Of a stretch of DNA of 64,000 nucleotides, positions 52,881-60,236 are shown one piece after another; the stretch's first letter is position 1, and every line of letters begins with the position of its first letter. The stretch is taken from assembly GCF_000744815.1 (NCBI RefSeq), contig NZ_JQMQ01000005.1:1186055-1250054 (forward strand). Reading direction: 5' to 3'. The DNA comes from Phaeacidiphilus oryzae TH49 (GTDB taxonomy: Bacteria; Actinomycetota; Actinomycetes; Streptomycetales; Streptomycetaceae). The position numbers were made by a program, and so were the translations under genes. Below the pieces are notes generated by a model. It ran no database searches. It was not told where the DNA came from and was given only the letters and a program-made list of their open reading frames with translations.

Positions 52881-54194
52881 ATGCTCCGCCGTCCCGCCCT
52901 ACAGGCGATGGCCGGTGTGGTCGCCGCCGCGCTGGCGCTGGCCCTGGGCGCGCTGGCGCCCAGCGCCTCGGCCGCGCAGACCTCCGATGCCGCCGCTGCC
53001 GTCGCCGCCAATCCGTCGCTCGTGCCCAGAACCGTGGTGCTGGACGGCAAGCGGCTGGCCGTCACCAGGACCCTGGTCCGGGCCGGCGTCCCCGCCCTGC
53101 GCGCACCGCTGTCCGAGCTGCTCGGCCAGGCCGACTCCTACCTCACGGCCGGCCCCTGGTCGGTGACGGACAAGCCGCAGACGCCGCCCTCCGGCGACAA
53201 GCACGACTACCTGAGCGAGGCCCCGTACTGGTGGCCCACCCAGCCGGCCACCGCTGACAACCCGTGGGGCTGCCCGTACGTCCAGAAGGACGGCGTGCGG
53301 AATCCGGCGATCGACACCGTCACCGACCACGCCGAGCGCGGCGAGATGTTCAACGCGGTCTACGACCTCACCCTCGCCTGGTGGTACACCGGCAAGGCCG
53401 AGTACGCCCAGCGGGCCGCGCTGGACCTGCGCACCTGGTTCATCGACCCAGCGACCCGGATGAACCCGAACCTGGACTACACCCAGTTCATCCCGTGCAA
53501 GACGGACGGGCGCGGGATCGGGATCATCGACTTCTCGCAGCAGTACACCGACGTGCTGGACGCGCTGGCGATGCTGAACACCGGCGCGCCCGGCTGGAGT
53601 CGGGACGACGAGTCCTCGATGACGGACTGGAACGCGCGGTTCCTGAGCTGGCTGCGGACCAGCCAGAACGGGCAGGACGAGGCCGCGGCGACCAACAACC
53701 ACGGCTCGTTCTTCGACATGCAGGAGGCGGCGCTGGCGCTGTCCACCGGGCAGAGCGCGCTGGCCCGGCAGATCGTCGTGGCGGCGGAGCGGAAGCGGAT
53801 CGACGACCAGGTCGCCGGGGACGGCAGCCTGCCGCAGGAGCTGTCGCGGACGCGGAGCTTCCACTACTCCACCTTCGACCTGGTGGCGCTGACCCGGCTG
53901 GCGATGATCGGGCAGCGGGTGGGGGTGGACCTCTGGCACTACACCGACCCGGCCGGCGGAAACCTCTTCAAGGCGGTCGACCTCCTGATCCCGGCGGCGA
54001 CGGGGAAGGCCGCCTGGACGTACCCGGAGCTGGAGTTCCAGGCGTTCGCGGCGACGGACGTGATCCACGCGGCGGCGGACGCGGGCGATCCGGCCGCGCG
54101 GGCGGCCGTCCCCGAGCTGCCGGCTCCGCCGGGCGGCGACATCTGGCCGCTGCGGCCGGCGGCCGAGCAGCTCGACCCGATCAGCGGCTCGTAG
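52881..54194 (+). CDS. Secreted alginate-lyase-family protein (polysaccharide lyase)
   Basis: A 437-residue secreted protein. The signal peptide covers about residues 1-33 (MAGVVAAALALALGALAPSA, cleavage near ASA/AQT). The rest is an alpha/alpha-barrel alginate_lyase domain. Diagnostic segments are SEAPYWWPTQPATADNPWG, ERGEMFNAVYDLTLAWWYTG, the catalytic-site motif NNHGSFFDMQ (Asn-His) and RSFHYSTFDLVALTRLA. These place it with PL5/PL38-like lyases that beta-eliminate uronic-acid polysaccharides; the exact substrate (alginate, glucuronan or another polyuronate) is open. The ATG follows GGGGAG. A 22-bp tandem array begins 17 bp after its stop. Confidence 0.85.
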   Translation: MLRRPALQAMAGVVAAALALALGALAPSASAAQTSDAAAAVAANPSLVPRTVVLDGKRLAVTRTLVRAGVPALRAPLSELLGQADSYLTAGPWSVTDKPQTPPSGDKHDYLSEAPYWWPTQPATADNPWGCPYVQKDGVRNPAIDTVTDHAERGEMFNAVYDLTLAWWYTGKAEYAQRAALDLRTWFIDPATRMNPNLDYTQFIPCKTDGRGIGIIDFSQQYTDVLDALAMLNTGAPGWSRDDESSMTDWNARFLSWLRTSQNGQDEAAATNNHGSFFDMQEAALALSTGQSALARQIVVAAERKRIDDQVAGDGSLPQELSRTRSFHYSTFDLVALTRLAMIGQRVGVDLWHYTDPAGGNLFKAVDLLIPAATGKAAWTYPELEFQAFAATDVIHAAADAGDPAARAAVPELPAPPGGDIWPLRPAAEQLDPISGS

Positions 54195-54210
54195 TCCACG
54201 GGCGGCCGGG

Positions 54211-54408
54211 CGCCACGTCACGAGCGCGGGAGCGCCACGTCACGAGCGCGGGAGCGCCACGTCACGAGCGCGGGAGCGCCACGTCACGAGCGCGGGAGCG
54301 CCACGTCACGAGCGCGGGAGCGCCACGTCACGAGCGCGGGAGCGCCACGTCACGAGCGCGGGAGCGCCCCGTCACGAGCGCGGGAGCGCCCCGTCAGGAG
54401 CGCGGGAG
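54211..54408. repeat. Nine-copy 22-bp minisatellite
   Basis: Nine head-to-tail 22-bp units start at 54211, 54233, 54255, 54277, 54299, 54321, 54343, 54365 and 54387. The core is GCCACGTCACGAGCGCGGGA. The first seven are identical; the last two have CCCC for CCAC, and the ninth also differs at one more base. The array fills the convergent gap and its last copy encodes the C-terminus and stop of the M56 gene on the minus strand. Confidence 0.92.
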
Positions 54409-55383
54409 GTGGGACTCCGCCTGGGCCACCTCCACCTGGTGGTGGAGGTCGTGGGCGGCGTCGAGGGTGGCGCCCAGGGAGGTCGTCAGGACGGCGGCCA
54501 GCAGCATGGCGATCAGCGCGCCCCGACGGCGCGGCGCGACCCCCGCCGCCCGCGCGGCGTCGCCGCCGAGGAGGGCGCCCACCCGGCGCGGAACGGAGCC
54601 GGAAGCGGCGGCCGGGACCACCGCCGGACGCCCCCTGCGCCCCGCCCGCGCCGGCGCGCGGGACCCGGCCAGCGCCGCGCGGCCGATCGCGCGCGCCGTC
54701 AGCCGACGGTCGCGGACCGCCGCCGCGGCGCACTCGTCGGCCCAGCGTTCGACCGAGTAGCGCACGGCGTCGCGCAGCGGCCGCAGCAGCGGATGGACGG
54801 CGGCGGCGAGTTCGGCCAGGGACAGGAAGAGGTGGTGCCGGCAGGCGAGATGCGCCCGCTCGTGGGCGAGCAGCACCTCCCGCTCGGCGGGCGCCAGCGC
54901 GCGCAGCATCCCGTCCGAGATCACCACCCGCCCGGGCGCGCCCGGCAGGGCGTACGCGTCGGGGGCGGAGTCCGGGAGGACCACCAGGTCGCCGTGGCTG
55001 CCGTGACGTTCCGCCAGCCGGCGCGCGGCGGCCAGCTCGCGCAGCTGGCGGCGGAGGGTGCGCAGCCCGGAGGCCAGCACCCCGGCGAGGAGCAGCCCGG
55101 CCGCCGCGCCGATCGGCACCACGGCCTCCGGCGCCATCGCGTCCACCAGCGGCAGCGAGATGTGGCCGAGGGCGGCGATCCACGGCAGGTGGAGCAGCGC
55201 GGAGCCGGCCAGCAGTCCCAGCGCCGCGCAGCCGGCCGCGGCCAGGCCGACCGCGGTGGCGGTCAGCGCCCAGACGGCGGCCCGGGGGTGCAGCCGGTCC
55301 GGGAGGGCGCGCACCGCGCCGATCGCCGCCAGCGGTACGACGAGCAGGGGAAGCAGCAGCGGCAGCCAGACGGAGAGGATCAT
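54394..55383 (-). CDS. M56-family membrane metallopeptidase (BlaR1-like sensor partner of BlaI)
   Basis: A 329-residue protein with N-terminal helices (about 3-30, 38-60, 85-105), a zinc-peptidase motif LLAHERAHLACRHH (HExxH) with ERWADECAAAA downstream as third-ligand region, and a C-terminal hydrophobic helix (LIAMLLAAVLTTSL). It lacks the penicillin-binding sensor domain of BlaR1. The ATG overlaps the BlaI stop by 4 nt, the standard pairing for a membrane protease that inactivates its BlaI repressor. The stop codon falls within the last copy of the 22-bp minisatellite. Confidence 0.9.
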   Translation of the reverse strand: MILSVWLPLLLPLLVVPLAAIGAVRALPDRLHPRAAVWALTATAVGLAAAGCAALGLLAGSALLHLPWIAALGHISLPLVDAMAPEAVVPIGAAAGLLLAGVLASGLRTLRRQLRELAAARRLAERHGSHGDLVVLPDSAPDAYALPGAPGRVVISDGMLRALAPAEREVLLAHERAHLACRHHLFLSLAELAAAVHPLLRPLRDAVRYSVERWADECAAAAVRDRRLTARAIGRAALAGSRAPARAGRRGRPAVVPAAASGSVPRRVGALLGGDAARAAGVAPRRRGALIAMLLAAVLTTSLGATLDAAHDLHHQVEVAQAESHLPRS

Positions 55384-55766
55384 TCCGGCCCCGCTCCCTC
55401 ACCGAGGAGGGCGCGCAGCAGCTGCTCGTCGTCCTCGCTCAGGCCGTCCACGAAGCGGGCCAGCACGGTGTCCCGGTCGGGGGCGTTCTCCAGCTCGCTG
55501 CGCATCCGCCGGGCCGCGAGCCCGGGCGCGTCCCGGGCCTCCTGCGCCGGGCTGTACGCGAACGCGCGGCCGACACGGTGGCGGAGCAGCACACCTTTCT
55601 CGTGCAGCCGGGAGAGGATGGTGTTCACCGTGGTGCGGGCCAGCTCGCCGCCCAGCTCCTGCTGGACGTCGCCGGGGGTGAGAGGGGTGCCGGCCGCCCA
55701 GAGGACCGCCAGCACCCCGGACTCCAGCTCCCCCGGGGAGCGGCGTCGGGAACCGCCGATCGGCAT
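55380..55766 (-). CDS. BlaI/MecI/CopY-family repressor
   Basis: A 128-residue winged-helix repressor: LESGVLAVLWAAGTPLTPGD, then VQQELGGELARTTVNTILSRLHEKGVLL split across the recognition helix region, and a C-terminal dimerisation part. BlaI proteins repress beta-lactamase or other operons until cleaved by a partner M56 protease, encoded here next in the operon with a 4-nt overlap. A matching operator lies 72 bp upstream of its ATG. No beta-lactamase gene is present, so the regulon is not obvious. Confidence 0.92.
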   Translation of the reverse strand: MPIGGSRRRSPGELESGVLAVLWAAGTPLTPGDVQQELGGELARTTVNTILSRLHEKGVLLRHRVGRAFAYSPAQEARDAPGLAARRMRSELENAPDRDTVLARFVDGLSEDDEQLLRALLGEGAGPE

Positions 55767-55838
55767 GCAGGCCTCCTTATCACTGCGTCGATTCCGTTCT
55801 TCCGGTCGCCATCGTCTACAGTGGGGCCGAACGAACGA

Positions 55839-55852
55839 CTACAACTGTGTAG
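55839..55852. promoter_or_regulatory. BlaI-type operator
   Basis: CTACA-ACTG-TGTAG is a perfect inverted repeat matching the TACA/TGTA arms of actinobacterial BlaI sites. A lone half site CTACAGTGG lies at 55816-55824. It sits in the divergent region between blaI and the DedA gene, so both directions could be repressed. Confidence 0.7.
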
Positions 55853-55948
55853 ACAGTACCGAGTGGCGGGGCCTCCCCGCCGGACCGGCGCCGGGCCGGA
55901 CCTCGAACCAGTGTCCATCTTGCAGCACGCGCAGGAGAGTGAAGCCCG

Positions 55949-56728
55949 ATGAACCTCGCGGTGAACCTGCTCGACGCCAACTCCCTGTTGGCGTCCTTCG
56001 GCGCGGTCGGCGTCGGCGTGATCCTCTTCGCCGAGACCGGGCTGCTGATCGGCTTCTTCCTGCCCGGCGACTCGCTGCTCTTCACCGCCGGCCTCCTCTG
56101 CAGCACCAGCAAGAACGGCGTCCACCTCAACCTGGCCGCCGTTCTGGTCTCGGCCGCGCTGGGCGCCCTGATCGGCGCCCAGGTCGGCTTCTGGATCGGG
56201 CGGCGCGGCGGCCGGGCCATCCTCAACCGCAGCAGGAACCGGCACCTCCAGGCGGGCGCGGTACGGGCGGAGGAGATCCTCGCCCAGTACGGCCACGCCA
56301 AGGCCGTGGTGCTGGGCCGGTTCATCCCGGTGGTCCGGACCGTGCTCAACCCGGTGGCGGGGGCGCTCGAGGTGCCGGCGCGCACCTTCACCATCTGGCA
56401 GGTCGTCGGCGGACTGGTCTGGTCCCTGGGCGTCACCCTCGCCGGGTACGCGCTGGGCTCCAGCATTCCGAACGTCGACACCTACCTCCTCCCGATCATC
56501 GGCCTCATCGTGGTCGTCTCGCTGATCCCGATCGCGCTCGAACTCCTCAGGGCCCGGCGCGGAGGCGGCGGCTCCAACGGCTCCGGCACCGGGACCCCGG
56601 CGAGCGGCGGCCGGCACGCGGCCCGCGCGACCGACGGCGACGCCACCACCCATCGCACCGGCCAGCGCCGCGACCGCGACCGCACCGATCCGGCCCCCTT
56701 CACCAGCAGCACGGAGCTCGGCAAGTGA
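55949..56728 (+). CDS. DedA-family membrane protein
   Basis: A 259-residue DedA/SNARE-associated family protein with about five membrane segments between residues 1 and 205. Key motifs are ETGLLIGFFLPGDSLLFTAG (conserved E and GDS), GAQVGFWIGRRGG and the signature GRFIPVVRTVLNPVAGAL (FxPxxRT). Family members are proposed phospholipid scramblase/flippase-like, for example undecaprenyl-phosphate carriers. The last ~50 residues are a soluble Gly/Arg/Thr-rich tail. Its stop overlaps the PAP2 phosphatase start (GTGA), suggesting joint work on lipid carriers. Confidence 0.93.
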   Translation: MNLAVNLLDANSLLASFGAVGVGVILFAETGLLIGFFLPGDSLLFTAGLLCSTSKNGVHLNLAAVLVSAALGALIGAQVGFWIGRRGGRAILNRSRNRHLQAGAVRAEEILAQYGHAKAVVLGRFIPVVRTVLNPVAGALEVPARTFTIWQVVGGLVWSLGVTLAGYALGSSIPNVDTYLLPIIGLIVVVSLIPIALELLRARRGGGGSNGSGTGTPASGGRHAARATDGDATTHRTGQRRDRDRTDPAPFTSSTELGK

Positions 56729-57363
56729 CCCCTCTCACCACGCTCGCGGCCAGCCTCGACGGCCGCTCGATCGACGGCTCCCTCTACACCTGGTTCCAGG
56801 ACCAGGTGGCCAAGGCGCCGACCTGGCTGAACGACTTCCTGTCCTTCTGGGCCACCTACGGCCTGGTGCTGTTCGCGGTGCTCTTCGTCATCGGCTGGTG
56901 GCAGGCACGCCGGGAGGGCCCGGCCAAGGTCGCGCAGTCCTTCGGGGTAGCCCTCGCGGTGCTGCTCGGCTATGTCGTCAACGACATCGTCAAGAGCGTC
57001 TTCGACGAGGTCAGGCCCTGCCAGGCGATCCCCGGCACGCACACCCTGCAGCCCTGCCCCGGGGTCGGCGACTGGTCCTTCCCCAGCAACCACTCCTCGA
57101 TCGGGATGGCGGCGGCGGTCGCGCTGCTGATGCTGGACCGCAAGCTGGGCAGCATCGCCCTGCTGGGCGCCCTGGTGCTGGGCCTCGGCCGGGTCTGGAT
57201 CGGCGCCCACTACCCGCACGACGTGCTGGTCGGCTGGGCCGTCGGGGCGATCGTCGGCGCGCTCTGCGGCTGGCTGAGCCCGAAGGCCGCGCCGCTGGTC
57301 GTGAGACTCTCCAGGACGCCGCTGCGGCCGCTGCTCACCGCGGGGGCCACGGCGGCCCACTGA
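56725..57363 (+). CDS. PAP2-type membrane phosphatase
   Basis: A 212-residue phosphatidic-acid phosphatase-2 family enzyme with six hydrophobic segments. The three catalytic motifs are intact: KSVFDEVRPCQ (KxxxxxxRP), WSFPSNHSS (PSGH-like, with PSNH) and GRVWIGAHYPHDVLVG (SRxxxxxHxxxD-like). Probable substrates are lipid diphosphates such as undecaprenyl diphosphate. The GTG at 56725 overlaps the DedA stop, so the pair is translationally coupled. This DedA/PAP2 combination fits lipid-carrier recycling and stands divergent to a BlaI repressor. Confidence 0.92.
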   Translation: MTPLTTLAASLDGRSIDGSLYTWFQDQVAKAPTWLNDFLSFWATYGLVLFAVLFVIGWWQARREGPAKVAQSFGVALAVLLGYVVNDIVKSVFDEVRPCQAIPGTHTLQPCPGVGDWSFPSNHSSIGMAAAVALLMLDRKLGSIALLGALVLGLGRVWIGAHYPHDVLVGWAVGAIVGALCGWLSPKAAPLVVRLSRTPLRPLLTAGATAAH

Positions 57364-57388
57364 CACCGGCCGGCGCCGGGGCCGACCT

Positions 57389-57436
57389 GGCGCCGCAGGC
57401 CACCTGGCGCCGCAGGCCACCTGGCGCCGCAGCGCG
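57389..57436. repeat. Three 17-bp tandem repeats
   Basis: Units of GCCACCTGGCGCCGCAG repeat about 2.8 times shortly after the PAP2 stop. They contain the palindrome GGCGCC. No function seen. Confidence 0.75.
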
Positions 57437-57456
57437 CCGCGCCACCCCACAGACCG

Positions 57457-57502
57457 CCGCACGGTCCGGGCACCCTCTCCCCCCTCGCCCCGGACCGTGC
57501 GG
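57457..57502. terminator. Bidirectional terminator between PAP2 and the metal-dependent hydrolase
   Basis: Fourteen-base perfect arms (57457-57470 and 57489-57502) around an 18-nt loop, followed by CTTTCCCC on the plus strand. It serves both convergent genes. Confidence 0.85.
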
Positions 57503-57529
57503 CTTTCCCCTTCCCCCGCTCGTCGTCCG

Positions 57530-58174
57530 TCAGGCGAGCGACAGCTCGTCCCCGGGCTTGGTCGCGGTGTACGGGGTGTCCTTGACCAGCTGGCCGAGGA
57601 AGTTGACGTTGACGCCCTGGCCCAGCTCGCTGAGCAGGGCGTCGTGGATACCGTAGGCGCGCTTGGCGCCGACCTCGCGCATGTAGTCGACCAGCTCGCC
57701 GAGCTTGGACCAGGGGGCGTGGGCGGGCAGCAGCAGGGTGTCCACCGGGTGCTCCGGGACGGTGAGGGCGTCACCGGGGTGGAAGACCTGGCCGTCGATC
57801 AGGAACCCGGTGTTCTTCACCAGCGGGACGTCCTGGTGGATCACGGCGTGCCACTCGCCGTGCGCCTCGACCTCGAAACCGGCCGCGGTGAAGGCGTCGC
57901 CGTGACCGACCACGCTGATCCGGGAGCCGGGGATGCCCGCCTGCTCCAGCTGATCGGCGGTCCCGTCGTTGGTCCAGACGCGCAGCCCCGGACGGCCGTC
58001 CAGGGCCTTCTTCAGGCGCTCCGGCTCCCAGTGGTCGAAGTGCTCGTGGGTGATCAGAACCGCGTCGGCGCCGTCCAGCGCCTCGGGCTCGGAGAAGGCA
58101 CCCGGGTCGAGCACCAGCACCTGGCCGTCCTTCTCCAGTCGGACGCAGGCATGTCCGTACTTGATCGCGCGCAC
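57530..58174 (-). CDS. Metallo-beta-lactamase-fold hydrolase (UlaG-like)
   Basis: A 214-residue MBL-fold protein. The metal motif is LITHEHFDHWEPERL (HxHxDH), with further ligands FHPGDAL and the C-terminal GIHDALLS. MRAIKYGHACVRLEKDGQVL at the start is typical of UlaG-type metal-dependent hydrolases. The reaction is unknown; relatives cleave lactones or phosphodiesters. The GTG start follows GAGGAGAA. It is convergent with the PAP2 gene and lies just downstream of the ammonium-transporter gene in the same direction. Confidence 0.9.
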   Translation of the reverse strand: MRAIKYGHACVRLEKDGQVLVLDPGAFSEPEALDGADAVLITHEHFDHWEPERLKKALDGRPGLRVWTNDGTADQLEQAGIPGSRISVVGHGDAFTAAGFEVEAHGEWHAVIHQDVPLVKNTGFLIDGQVFHPGDALTVPEHPVDTLLLPAHAPWSKLGELVDYMREVGAKRAYGIHDALLSELGQGVNVNFLGQLVKDTPYTATKPGDELSLA

Positions 58175-58204
58175 GTGGTTCTCCTCATGATGTCGGTGGC
58201 TGAC

Positions 58205-59689
58205 CTAACCTCCACCATCCTCCCCCGAGGCCCCGGCGGGCGACGAATCGGGCGCCCCGGTGGCGCCGGTCGCGCCGGTCGCGCCGGCGCCGTCCCGGGA
58301 GCCGGCCGGCGGACCGGACGGCGCGGGCTCGTGGGGAGCCGCCGTCGCGACCGCGGCCTCGCTGGGCGTGGCCTCCTCGTCGTGCAGCGCCAGGTCGCCG
58401 ACGGCGAGCGCCTCCTCGGGGGCGCGCAGCTTGATGAAGAGACCGATCGCCTTGAGGATCAGGAAGGTCATCAGCGCGTCCCAGACGATGATCGTCCCCG
58501 CCGCCCCGGCCTGGATCGCCAGCTCCTTGGGGTGCCCGTGGAAGAGACCGGAGAAGGAGACCGCGGTGGAGCCGTCCTTGTTGAGGTAGACCGCCATCGC
58601 CGGATCGGCGAAGAGGCCGACCATCAGCCCGCCGAGCAGCCCGGCCACCCCGTGGGTGTGCACCACCCCGAGGGCGTCGTCCACCCGCCGCATGAAGCGC
58701 AGCCTGGCCAGCTTGTTCCAGGAGAGCCAGACCACCGCCGAGGCGATCAGGCCGATCAGGATCGCCCCGGTGCCGGTGACGAAGCCGGCCGCCGGGGTGA
58801 TCGAGACCAGCCCGACGATCATGCCGTTGACCGCGCCCAGGAAGGTCGGCTTGCGGCGCGGGCTCGCGAAGAGGTCCAGCAGCAGCCAGGTGAGGAGGGC
58901 GACGGCGGTGCAGAGGTTGGTGTTGAGCACGGCCGCGGCGGCGTTCGCGCCGCCGAAGTACATGTCACCGCCGTTGAAGCCGTTCCAGCCGAGCCAGAGG
59001 AGGCCGGCGCCGCAGGCCACCATCGGCAGGTTGCTGGGCACCGCCCGTTCGCGGTCCCGTCTCGGGCGGGGCCCCACGACCGCGGCGGCCACGAAGCCGG
59101 AGACCCCGGCCGCCAGGTGGATGACGTACCCGCCGGAGTAGTCCAGCGCCCCGGACTGCGCCCACCAGCCCCCGCCCCAGAGCAGGAAGGCGTTGACCGA
59201 GTAGACCAGTCCGGACCAGAGCGGCACGAAGAGCAGCCAGGCCCTGAAGTTGATCCGGCCGACCACGCTGCCCATCAGCAGCAGCGGGGTGATCGCGGCG
59301 AAGGCGAACTGGAAGTAGGCCAGGGTGGACTGCGGGAAGCGGAAGGCCGGCATTCCGCCCGTGCCGCTGACCAGCGGGATGGACGCCCGGCCCTGCTCGC
59401 TGTGCGCGGAGAGGACGGTGCCCGGCCGGCCGACGGCGGCCCGCAGGATGCCGGGGCCGAGATGGAGCGGCTCGCCGAAGCCCATCTTGAACTCGTAGAG
59501 CACCCACGCGACCAGCACCAGGGAGAACCCGCTGAACGCCATCAGCAGGGTGTTGACGATCCACTTCCGCGGCACCAGGCCGCCGTAGAGGATGGCCAGG
59601 CCCGGCAGGCTCATCAGCCCCACCAGGGTCGCGGCCACCAACTGCCAGGTGTTGTCACCGGAGTTGAGCCAGCTGGGATAGGGAATCAC
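58205..59689 (-). CDS. amt: Ammonium transporter (Amt/Rh family)
   Basis: A 494-residue transporter with about eleven helices. DTVLSAHSEQGRASIPLVSG lies in an early extracellular insert. Conserved pore residues include the two histidines in LDYSGGYVIHLAAGVSG and DDALGVVHTHGVAGLLGG. The C-terminal ~75 residues are a cytoplasmic Ala/Gly/Thr-rich extension with GAT repeats, longer than in AmtB. It imports ammonium/ammonia. The GTG at 59689 with GGGAGGG upstream fits the family start (IPYPSWLNSGDNTW); upstream open frame to 59950 has no family similarity. No glnK/glnD gene follows, unlike the canonical amtB-glnK-glnD operon, so this is probably a paralogue. Confidence 0.93.
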   Translation of the reverse strand: MIPYPSWLNSGDNTWQLVAATLVGLMSLPGLAILYGGLVPRKWIVNTLLMAFSGFSLVLVAWVLYEFKMGFGEPLHLGPGILRAAVGRPGTVLSAHSEQGRASIPLVSGTGGMPAFRFPQSTLAYFQFAFAAITPLLLMGSVVGRINFRAWLLFVPLWSGLVYSVNAFLLWGGGWWAQSGALDYSGGYVIHLAAGVSGFVAAAVVGPRPRRDRERAVPSNLPMVACGAGLLWLGWNGFNGGDMYFGGANAAAAVLNTNLCTAVALLTWLLLDLFASPRRKPTFLGAVNGMIVGLVSITPAAGFVTGTGAILIGLIASAVVWLSWNKLARLRFMRRVDDALGVVHTHGVAGLLGGLMVGLFADPAMAVYLNKDGSTAVSFSGLFHGHPKELAIQAGAAGTIIVWDALMTFLILKAIGLFIKLRAPEEALAVGDLALHDEEATPSEAAVATAAPHEPAPSGPPAGSRDGAGATGATGATGAPDSSPAGASGEDGGG

Positions 59690-60236
59690 CGGGACCGCCC
59701 TCCCGTCGCGGAAACGCCGCGTACGCCGTCGTCGCAGTCGCGCGTCTACCGGAAGGTGGCCGTGGTGTGTTGCCCGGGCTTTTCGGCGGCGTTTCCGTTC
59801 CGCCAACACTTCCTCACGCTCCGTGCGGATCCTGAGCCGCGCGGGCGGGGGCGGGCGAGCCGAGGGTGAGCGACGCCACCCAGGCAATCCGCAGGCAAAA
59901 TCCGGACAGCCGCGGCGGGCCCCGACCCTGGTGACATCCATCGATATCACGACCAGTGATCAATCCACCAGGACACGGTGAGCAAGAAAAGACCTCGTCA
60001 GGGGAGTAAAGCCGCGAATTGCGCCCGCTTGTGCGCTTCCCGCCCACACGGACTCGGCCGCCGAACGCACATTTCGCGCCACCAGAGCACACAATTCGAG
60101 GCTCATCTTCCGTATCCTCATGGATTCTGACGCGCCATCATGGCGCTGATCTGTAGGCTGACGCCGCTGCGACCGGAGTTCTCTCATCACCCAGATGCCG
60201 CCCCGCTTGCCCGCCCCGACTGGAGAATGAAGACGT
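59690..60236. other. Divergent intergenic region (amt / GGDEF-EAL gene)
   Basis: About 550 bp, AT-richer between about 59930 and 60110. No supported gene. A perfect palindrome at 60132-60146 is the only strong signal. I found no clear GlnR box before amt. Confidence 0.55.
60132..60146. promoter_or_regulatory. 15-bp palindrome upstream of the GGDEF-EAL gene
   Basis: GCGCCAT-C-ATGGCGC is a perfect inverted repeat with a 1-nt spacer, 91 bp before the ATG. It could be a repressor site; no regulator is assigned. Confidence 0.45.

Noticed and set aside
54211-54408. CRISPR-like array
   Set aside because: Units are contiguous 22-bp tandem copies with no spacers and no cas genes nearby.
59690-59950. 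N-terminal extension of the ammonium transporter
   Set aside because: The added residues are Arg-rich and unlike any Amt protein; GTG 59689 has a good ribosome site and matches the family start.
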